Shown here: positions 35,301 through 41,684 of the stretch, in pieces
How positions within the stretch are numbered: position 1 is the first letter of the stretch
Layout of the letters: every line of letters begins with the position of its first letter
Assembly: GCF_019175285.1 (NCBI RefSeq)
Contig: NC_056527.1
Span: 53,491,486-53,555,485, forward strand
Reading direction: 5' to 3'
DNA length: 64,000 nucleotides
From: Sceloporus undulatus
Lineage: Eukaryota; Chordata; Lepidosauria; Squamata; Phrynosomatidae
Translations under genes and position numbers: made by a program
Notes under the pieces: generated by a model
Seen by the model: only the letters and a program-made list of their open reading frames with translations
Database searches by the model: none
What the model was told of the DNA's origin: nothing

Positions 35301-38300
35301 CCAGGCTTTTTGCTAAACGTAAAAAAAAGACCAAGTAGGATCTACATAAATTCAACCTAGACAATGAGGAAATTGAAAGAGTAAAAAGATTTCCCACACC
35401 TTGAATTGAACATTAATCACAATGGAGACTGCAATCAAGAAATAAGAAGACTATGGGAAGGGCAGCCATGACAGAACTAGACAAGATCCTAAAGAGTAAA
35501 GATATACAATTGTGCACTAAAGTTAGAAACATCCAAGCTATGGTATTTATTCCCCATCACCATGTACAGATGTGAGAGCTGGACAGTGAGGAAACTCAAC
35601 AGAAAGAAATCAACTCATTTGAGGTGTAGTGCTGGAAGAGTGAGCCATACCAGCATGATATATACCCCTAGTAGCCTAGATGATTAAATTTAGGTTGCTG
35701 TATTTTGGTCACATCATGAGAAAGCATGGCTCATTAGAAAAGACAATAATGCTATGAAAGGTGGAAGGCAGCAGAAAGAGAGGAAGATTGCACACCAGAT
35801 GGATAGACTCAATTAGTGAGGACACGGGTGTGAGTCTGTAGGACTAGCAGAGCGGTGGAGGACAGGGAGTGTTAAAGATGTCTCATCCACAGGATCGCCA
35901 TGAATTGGCCTGATTCCAAGGCAGTTAACAACAACCTGTCTGCTGGGAAATGAAGCTGTCAAACTTTGGCCACATCATGAGAAGGCATGGCTCTTTAGAA
36001 AACACATAATGCTAGGAATGAAAGAAAGCAGCATTAAAAAAAAGGAAGACCACATGCCGGATGGCTGGACTCAATCATGGAGGTCACATCCCTGAATATG
36101 CAAGATCTGAGCAGAGCAGTGGATGATAGGGGGTGTTAAAGATGTTTCATCCACAAAATCACTATGAGTTGGGGTTGACTCAAGGGCAGTAAACAACATC
36201 CATGAAAGCTCAGGCTAAAATAAAAACCAGTTAGTTTTAAAGGTGCTGCTATATTCCTTTACTACCCCCTTCTTTTTATGCTGCAAGAGACTAACACAGC
36301 TACTTCTTTGTAAACTACTGCATGCATCTTTGCCCCCAACCAAACCCCAACAAATTTAACAGTGCTTATTCCCAAGCGAATGTGCACTGGCAATCCAAAA
36401 TACAGAGATGTGCATGTATTGTGTGTCTTCAAGCAGTTTATGGTGACCCTAAGGCAAACCTATCATGTGGTTTTCTTCACAAGATTTATCCAGAGGAGGT
36501 TTGCCCTTGCCTTCCTCTAAGGCTGAGTGAGTGTGACTTGCCCAGTGGGTTTCATGGAAGGATATCACACGACTGAAATTGGAAGTATAATCCAGTGTCA
36601 TCCTGAACCGCAATCATGCATACTCATGTTATTGCGTGAAAGGTTACCACACGCGATTGCTGGCAGTCCAAACGCACTCTGAATGCAATCATGTGTCAAT
36701 CCACACTTAAGTAAATTTGGTGAACTAGCAAAATCACAAACCCTATTCCTAGGCAACTTTGCTGTTGTTTGGTGTGATGTGCATGTCTCCTTTGGTCCTG
36801 GTTCCCCCCTCCCCCCCGCCAATACGGAAGAGGGGTTTGCCATGAAGCCTCGCTGCAATTCTGCTTCAATTTTGTTTCTGCTTGTCCTTCAGCATTGCTG
36901 AGGGGGGGGGGTGGCTGCTGACTGCTAATTAAAAGACATGGACCGGGAGCTATTGGATAACTATTATATTCACGTTTTAATGTGACAAGAGTGAATATAT
37001 GCTTGTTTTAACATGAATAGCGCATGTTCTTTCAACCATTCTTCCCATCCCCCCTCCAACCTCTTTTGTAAATTGTGGGGTTCCTTGGTTCCTAAATATG
37101 TCATGCTCCAGTCATCTGGAGTCTCACTGAGCATCCGCAAGGATGCCAATTCGGAATTAAGAACCCGCCAATGTGATGGCTTACTTCACACAGAATCTGG
37201 GTTGCGTTCGAGGAGGCCATTACAGCAAATTTAAGGTATGATAAGTAATCACGTACTTGCGTGAATTTTTGAATTGACCTCGCTATCTTCTCTTTCGAAA
37301 TTGAGAGCCCTCCGTCCTGTGTGATATCCTCCATGGCCAAGTAAGTTATCAAACCCTGGTCTCCAGAGTCCTAGTCCAACACTCAAACCACTGTGCCACA
37401 TTCACAGAGATGCTCAAATTTAAATGCACTGAAACACATTTGAGGGTTCAAATGAAAGGCAGTGATACAGTAAGTAGCCTCTGTAGACCCAGGGCAAGAA
37501 GGTCTGCTTTTGAGTCGCCTGCCTGTCCAGAAACCAGCGTAGTGTAGCAGTTTAAGCGTTGGACGTTGGGGTGAATCTACACTGTAGATATAACGCAGTC
37601 TGATACCATTTTAAGTGCTGTGCTATGGAACCCTGGGATGTGTAATTTTAAGACCAAAACACACTGCAGAAATAATCTAGTTTGAGCCCTCTTTAACTGC
37701 CTTGACTCAGTGCTATGGAATCCTGGGAATGGTATGGTGGCACCAGAGCTCTCTCTAACGACGAAGGAATGCCCAGAATTCCATAGCATTGAGCCAGGGC
37801 AGTTGAAGCGACCTCAAACTAGATTATTTCTGCAGTGTGTATTGCAGTACACTCTTACAGTGCTGCTACACTACTTTGACTGCTCTGGCTGCATCCTGTT
37901 GCATTGTGGGGCTTGTAGTCCAGTGAGGCCTAAGAGCTGTTGGCTGAGAATTCTAAATGCTCCTCTTTAAACTGCAAATCCCAGAATGCAACAGGAGGAA
38001 GTAGCCAGAGCAGTTAAAGCGAAACAGCAGCGCTTTAAGAGTGTGCAGTGCGTTGTCGCCTCATAAAAATGGCAAGGAAAAAAACCCAAAACCAAAATGG
38101 AGCCATGGCAGTTCAAGTGGTGCCAAAGTGCATTGTAAATGACCCCATGTAGGAAACAATTCAAAGATATAGCCATGTTAATCTGAATCAATATGGAGAG
38201 AGGTACAAAGATCAGACACCTTTAAGGGAATTTTGGACTCCAACTCCCAGAATCCCACAGTATCGGCCAACATGGCTGAGGATCCTGGGAGCTGACGTCC

Positions 38301-38791
38301 ACAATCTCTTAAAGGGCACAGTTTGGGGACCGCTGTATGTTGCACCTTTGAGACTGACTGAAAGAAGGAAAATGGTAGCAGCATGAGCTTTTGTAGACTG
38401 TCTCCTTCCTCAGGTGCATTACATCTCAGAGGCATCTGAGGACTTGGTAGACTGAAGCCTAGGAAAGCTTATGCTGCCTTTCAGCCAGTCTCGAAGGTGC
38501 TCCAAGAACTCTCTCCTGCCTTAGGGCTGGAACCCCCCTGAGAGGCCTTGGGCAAGAGTCACACTCTCTCAGCCTCAGAGGGAGGCCAGGGCAAATAAAG
38601 ACACCCAACTGCAGGGCTGGCCTTTGGGGCTGGCCATCAGGAATTGGAGGCACACAACAACAGCAGCAGCAGCAGCAGCAACACTCACAGCGGATGGTGT
38701 GGAAGGAGGCCTTGGGGTGCCTCTCGAAGCTCTCCCCGAGCTGCAGCGGGTGCTGCTCCTTGTCCAGCAGCGGGTTCGCCGCTCCGTTCAT
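26348..38791 (-). CDS. EAF1: EAF1, ELL-associated factor 1, whole coding span (six exons)
   Basis: Six minus-strand exons join in phase (103+95+137+167+222+47 bp) to encode about 256 residues; human EAF1 has 268. The product is a nuclear partner of ELL that stimulates elongation by RNA polymerase II and is found with super-elongation complexes. Order in the protein: the N-terminal EAF domain (MNGAANPLL, residues 1 to about 110, exons 1-3), a basic/proline-containing linker (exon 4), an acidic serine-rich activation region ([20 protein letters not shown], exon 5), and the C-terminal end [14 protein letters not shown]. All introns show GT...AG. The gene is complete and no disabling change was seen. 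It starts head to head with METTL6 from a GC-rich promoter. Confidence 0.95.
27105..27326 (-). CDS. EAF1: EAF1 coding exon 5
   Basis: Reads (E)[20 protein letters not shown] and on through a Ser/Asp/Glu-rich segment, then [18 protein letters not shown]. This is the transactivation region of EAF1. Acceptor TTCTAG, donor GTAAGT. Confidence 0.95.
27654..27848 (-). mobile_element. tRNA-derived SINE, antisense, second copy
   Basis: Reverse complement of the SINE at 19530-19765: the plus strand reads AACAGTTTACAAAGTGTAAG, AGCTGGTATTGAACTCACAA and ATTTAACCACTGCACC. It lies in EAF1 intron 4 and abuts a Tigger-type MITE, into which it may have inserted. Confidence 0.65.
27849..28010 (-). mobile_element. 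Tigger-type MITE, antisense partial
   Basis: Minus strand reads TTGGCCCTGCTTATC, GCATCCATGGATTCAACC and AAAAAGCAAACCTTAATTT, the same family as 10586-10815. One end is cut by the SINE at 27654-27848. Confidence 0.6.
28160..28335 (+). mobile_element. Tigger/mariner-like MITE, partial
   Basis: Starts TA-CAGTCAACCCTCTGTTTTC with CpG-rich body. The right terminus is not visible. It lies in EAF1 intron 4. Confidence 0.45.
28625..28791 (-). CDS. EAF1: EAF1 coding exon 4
   Basis: Reads [20 protein letters not shown] then [20 protein letters not shown] and [15 protein letters not shown]. The proline-rich run seen in human around the QPSTQ position is shorter here, which accounts for most of the length difference. 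Acceptor GTTGTAG, donor GTACGG. Confidence 0.93.
29601..29737 (-). CDS. EAF1: EAF1 coding exon 3
   Basis: Reads [20 protein letters not shown] then [20 protein letters not shown] and QVKKT(R), matching human EAF1. Acceptor AG is at 29739-29738, donor GTAAAA. This is the second half of the EAF domain. Confidence 0.95.
30387..30495 (+). mobile_element. Sauria SINE, sense, middle fragment
   Basis: GGGGCAAGACACTCTCTCTC, GAGGAAGGCAAAGGCAAACC and CTCTGAACAAAACCTG are the sense middle of a Sauria SINE. Both ends are eroded. EAF1 intron 2. Confidence 0.55.
30885..31060 (+). mobile_element. 5S-derived SINE, 3' part
   Basis: ATACCAGGTGCTATAG, GCCACCTCTGAGTATCCC, TTGCCTAAGAAAACCC and TCGATTGGTGACTTGAAGG follow the body and tail of the SINE at 22193-22415. 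A (GT)n follows the tail. Confidence 0.65.
31588..31682 (-). CDS. EAF1: EAF1 coding exon 2
   Basis: Reads (Y)[19 protein letters not shown] then [12 protein letters not shown], essentially identical to human EAF1. The acceptor is CTCTCTAG and the donor GTAAGT. It lies within the EAF domain that binds ELL. Confidence 0.95.
32568..32784. mobile_element. palindromic MITE family P, nested in an older copy
   Basis: GCTGCATCTACAGTGTGG...GGGAATTGTAGTTTGTTGTG and AGTTCCCATAATTCC...TTTCTGCAGTGTGG form the arms. To its left (32450-32567) an older relic of the same layout is interrupted. EAF1 intron 1. A 137-codon frame across it is an artefact. Confidence 0.7.
33502..33822. mobile_element. hAT-type MITE with perfect 8 bp target duplication
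   Basis: A 321 bp element with ends CAGTGTTGCC and GGCAACACTG (exact inverted 10-mers) is flanked on both sides by GAGATCAG (33494-33501 and 33823-33830). An 8 bp duplication and CAGTG ends are the hAT signature. The body is rich in GGGGATTT/AATTCC words. No transposase. EAF1 intron 1. Confidence 0.9.
34720..34860 (-). mobile_element. L2/CR1-type 3' end, antisense
   Basis: Starts with (AAT)n at 34722-34743, then TTATTTATATACCGCCCA, AGCGGTTTACAATAG and GGCTTACAATCTAAAAGAC, the reverse complement of the tail seen at 6450-6612. Confidence 0.6.
34955..35106. repeat. two-unit tandem repeat, about 82 bp period
   Basis: The phrase CTGCCTGATGGCTCCCTCTG followed by AGGCCGAGATGACAGTTGAA occurs twice, about 82 bp apart, with near-identical sequence and a shared GAGGGAGGGGCCTC end. 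A related, diverged unit may precede it around 34900. Confidence 0.8.
35140..36200 (+). mobile_element. Bov-B (RTE) LINE, 3' part, with duplicated end
   Basis: After GGRNINNLK the DNA encodes the catalytic core as [11 protein letters not shown] (about 35212-35250). It then has pieces resembling the Bov-B C-terminus (ETQRRLW-like, [13 protein letters not shown]-like, [13 protein letters not shown]-like). The 3' terminus appears twice: 35690-35930 and again, more diverged, at 35940-36200. Both end with a CATGAATTGG / TATGAGTTGG-type segment before a CAACAA-like tail. Many frame breaks. EAF1 intron 1, opposite strand. Confidence 0.75.
36405..36572 (-). mobile_element. Sauria SINE, antisense, left part (interrupted)
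   Basis: TGTGTCTTCAAGCAGTTTAT, ACCCTAAGGCAAACCTATCA, GAGGAGGTTTGCCCTTGCC and GTGGGTTTCATGG follow the reverse Sauria SINE. The SINE is split by the DNA element at 36573-37334 and resumes at 37335. Confidence 0.75.
36573..37334. mobile_element. non-autonomous DNA element with ATATCACAC ends, copy 2
   Basis: Ends are AGGATATCACAC and GTGTGATATCCT, exact inverted 12-mers. The flanks TTTCATGG and CCATGGCC repeat the CATGG target present once in an intact Sauria SINE. The body (about 760 bp) is homologous to the element at 18741-20330 without its internal insertions. No transposase frame. EAF1 intron 1. Confidence 0.75.
37335..37412 (-). mobile_element. Sauria SINE, tRNA-head end, continuation of 36405-36572
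   Basis: CCATGGCCAAG, CAAACCCTGGTCTCCAGAGT, CCTAGTCCAACACTCAAACC and ACTGTGCCACA are the reverse complement of the Sauria head. This completes the SINE split by the element at 36573-37334. Confidence 0.75.
37570..38150. mobile_element. nested palindromic MITEs (family P and relatives)
   Basis: Three layers can be read. An outer copy has its left arm at 37570-37645 (CTACACTGTAGATATAACGC) and a right-arm piece at 38098-38150. Inside it, a copy with CAAAACACACTGCAG ends runs 37653-37848. A second palindrome runs 37855-38050 with arms TGACTGCTCTGGCTGC...GCATTGTGGGG and CCCAGAATGC...AGCCAGAGCAG. EAF1 intron 1, within 1.2 kb of the promoter. Confidence 0.65.
38222..38345. mobile_element. hAT-like MITE relic
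   Basis: GGACTCCAACTCCCAGAATC...CATGGCTGAGGATCCTGGGA resembles the element at 7765-7965, and the piece ends GGGGACCGCTGT. The other terminus is lost. Confidence 0.4.
38540..38605 (+). mobile_element. Sauria SINE, sense, short fragment
   Basis: GAGGCCTTGGGCAAGAGTCA, CACTCTCTCAGCCTCAGAGG and GAGGCCAGGGCAAA match the Sauria SINE middle. It is about 85 bp inside EAF1 intron 1, next to exon 1. Confidence 0.6.
38689..38791 (-). CDS. EAF1: EAF1 coding exon 1
   Basis: Starts ATG at 38791 and reads [20 protein letters not shown] then [14 protein letters not shown]. It closely follows the human N-terminus. The donor after the first base of the Tyr-35 codon is GTGAGT (38688-38683). A (CAG)n-like run sits just inside the intron. 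Confidence 0.95.
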
Positions 38792-39070
38792 GGCTGACAG
38801 AGACGACGACGACGAGGAGGGCGATAAACACCGGCCTCCTTCCCCCGCCTCCTTCCTCGTCCGCTGCCTCTTCCGGGCCTAGGCCTCGGCGGTGGTGCCA
38901 CTAGGAAAGCGCCAGAGAAGAGTAGGCCGCCAGGCCCTGGGAGGCGAGTACTGGGGCGGCTGAGGCCTCGACCAGGAGGGCGAGAGCACCTCTGAGCATG
39001 TCCAGACCGCCCTCGGGAGGAGCAGGTGGGTGGCCCCTGAGTCGTCCGGCAGGGAGAGAGGTCCGACTCT
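38792..39070. promoter_or_regulatory. shared EAF1/METTL6 GC-rich bidirectional promoter
   Basis: The stretch between the EAF1 start codon (38791, minus) and the AT-rich DNA beyond 39090 is GC- and CpG-rich. EAF1 runs left from it, and the next gene right is METTL6 on plus, so it is the obvious divergent promoter. No TATA box stands out. The first, noncoding METTL6 exon should lie near its right half but I cannot place its donor with confidence. Confidence 0.7.
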
Positions 39071-39092
39071 GGGGCTGTTTGCTAATGTCCAT

Positions 39093-39735
39093 CGGCTGCA
39101 TCCACATTGGAGAAATAACCCGGTTTGGTACCGCTTTAACTGTGTCTTGGTTCAAGGCTATTCGCGGATTTTATTAATATGTCCTCTCTAGGAATCTCTA
39201 GGTCCTCCAGCGCAACTCTATGGTCAACCTTTAACTAAAAAGTGGCACCGAAGGACCAAGAGATTCCTAGAGAGGACACTCTACTAGGCCTCTGTAGCTC
39301 CTCCAGTGCAGTTCTATGCAAAATGTCTGACAGATGTTGACCATAGAGTTGAACTGGAGGACCTGGAGATTCCTAGAGAGGCATCCTCTCAGGTAAAAAC
39401 AAGGTGCTTTTGTTATCTGCAGTTTTTCCATGTTCGTGGCCCTAACCCTAGTGAATATGGAGAGACAAGTGTGTGTGTGTATGTGTGTGTGTATATGTAT
39501 ATCTCACACACAAACACACATTTGTCCCTCCACATTTGCTGGGGTTAGGGGCCTAAGACCCCCTTCAATGTGGAAATATATAATATTTGGGGAACATGAC
39601 ATATTTAGCCTTCTCTTTCAGAGAGCTCTAGTGTTACAACAAATTAAAATTCCCAGAATTCCATAGCATTGAGCCATGGCAGTTAAAGTGGTCTCAAACT
39701 GGATTATTTCTGAAGCATGGATGCAGCCTCAATCT
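39093..39735. mobile_element. palindromic MITE family P split by a Tigger-like element
   Basis: The left arm (39093-39162: GCTGCATCCACATTGGAG...GGTTCAAGGC) and the right arm (39600-39735: TTCCCAGAATTCCATAGC...GGATGCAGCC) belong to one family P copy. Between them lies DNA related to the element at 55807-56160 (CTCTCTAGGAATCTCTAGG, GAGATTCCTAGAGAGG). Its distal part is inverted on itself around an (AC)n/(TG)n at 39470-39515. It is just downstream of the EAF1/METTL6 promoter. Confidence 0.65.
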
Positions 39736-40228
39736 ACAAAAGTTTATGCTGCAAATTTCTTTCTCTCAGTTAGTCTCAATGATGACTAGTGGTCACTAAT
39801 AATCCCATCCTCCATAGATTAATCTAATCCCCTTTTAAAGTTGTAGAAGTTGGCAGCCAAATGGATGAAGGATTCCAGACTTGTTAAAGGAAGTATTTCT
39901 TCAGGCAACACACATTTAAACTATGGGGTTTATTTTCTTAAAATACATTGATTGCAACCAATATGGATGGCTTTAAAAATGGATTAGAGGAATTCATGGA
40001 GGACAAGACTGTTGTTGGCAATGGTATGCCTTTCAGTGCTGGTGTACATGAGCAGAAGATTGTTAGTAAACCTATCTCCTTCTGTGGGCTCCTCATTCAC
40101 CACTTTGGGAACAGAATTCTGGATTAAGTGGGCCATTGATCTGATGAAGGACACCTTTTCTACAGTCCAATGCACACACACACCTGGTCCAAATCATGAG
40201 AAAACTCAGGTCTTAGTACTATATAGTA

Positions 40229-40644
40229 CAGGGGTAGGCAACCTTTTTGAGCCGGGGGCCGGGTTGCTGTCCCTCAGACAACTGGGGGGGCCGAAGCCAA
40301 AAAATAAATAATTAAATAATTTAAAAAAAAATTGAAATAAATAAATAAACCGGGACAAATGTAGGACAAAATTTTCAAATGGAGGGTACTTTTTTTAAAA
40401 AATGGAGGACACGCGAAAAAATTTGCTGATTTTTTAAAAAAATGTTAATATAAATGCATATTTCTGAGGCTTCTATAGACAATTGCCCCCCTTGCCCGCC
40501 TCCTCCTGATAGGCCAAAGGCCCCACACCCTCACGCAAGAGGCCAAAGGCTCCGGCGGCAATCGGCGGCAGGACCGGGCGGGGGCCGGTCCCAAGGCCTT
40601 GCTGGGCCGCATCCGGCCCGCGGGCCGCAGGTTGCCTACCCCTG
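40229..40644. mobile_element. hAT MITE with perfect 16 bp ends and 8 bp target duplication
   Basis: The 416 bp element starts CAGGGGTAGGCAACCT and ends with its exact reverse complement. ATATAGTA flanks it on both sides (40221-40228 and 40645-40652). The interior is half AT-rich (AAATAAATAA runs) and half GC-rich (CCGGCCCGCGGGCCGC). It lies in the METTL6 5' region, before the first coding exon. Confidence 0.93.
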
Positions 40645-41384
40645 ATATAGTAGGTGCTTTATGGAACTGGTTGACTGCCACAATGTCAGCTCCCACAATA
40701 TTCCTGCCCCCCCCAAGGGGGGGGGGGATATTTTGTTATAATGCATCCACAATGGCATCATGACATGCAGATGCTAAGCGTCTGTTGCATCAAAATACGT
40801 AGCAGCGCCCATCTGTACAGGGCGCCACCATGTTGACGTACAGAATATGTGCTAGGGTTGCAGGGCATCTATAATTCTCATACATGCAAGCAGAAAATAA
40901 CTTAGAGCAGATGTGGATGGAATGTGTTTAGACTAGTTCTTTGATATCAATTAATCTTCAGATATTATATGTAGCAGCTTTCCTAAACGTAATTTCTCCA
41001 AATGTCTTGGATTACCACACTGTCTTGGGAGTGAGGGAGGTCCAATGCATTTAGAGGATGTCAGGTTAGGAAAGGCTACTACTGTATATCCCAATCCATT
41101 GTGGGAGGCTGACATCTGTTGCTGATGTAATTTCTTCTTTTGCTTTGGCAGTATCCTTCAAGCATGTAATTTCTACTATAAAATTATTTGAATGTATTTA
41201 TAAGATGACATTAGTTGGAAATGATTCACCATAATGATCCCTTTATCATTTTACTATATACTCTGTGGAAGATAGAATGGTAACCTTTCCCATGTTGTCT
41301 TTTTCAACCTAGTTCTTGCCTGATATTGAGGTACGTGATTAAGGAATAAGGTAATTCGAAAAACACGCACCCTCCTTAATTGAG

Positions 41385-41684
41385 ATGAGTGAATTGAGCC
41401 TTCTGCAGAGTGGTGACTCATCTGTGGCTCAACTTGATGGGATAATACTAGATCATGAAAGTGAAGGTTTCCAGAAGAGAGGACATAAAATGAGAATGCT
41501 TAGCTCTGAAGAAGCTGAAAAACTGGCCAAAGATCAGGTCTTGGTATCTGATTTCAAGCAACAGAAGCTTGAGAAAGAAGCACAAAGGAATTGGGACTTG
41601 TTTTACAAAAGGAACAGCACCAATTTTTTCAAGGACAGGCACTGGACAACGAGAGAGTTTGAGGAATTAAGAGCCTGCCGGGAA
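41385..41684 (+). CDS. METTL6: METTL6 coding exon 1 (100 codons)
   Basis: Starts [20 protein letters not shown] and ends FEELRACRE before donor GTGAGT. The first ~36 residues differ from human, whose start would fall near [10 protein letters not shown]. An inner Met (residues 46-48 region, MRMLSSEE) is an alternative start. The chosen ATG is the first in frame after a likely acceptor near 41312. Confidence 0.9.
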
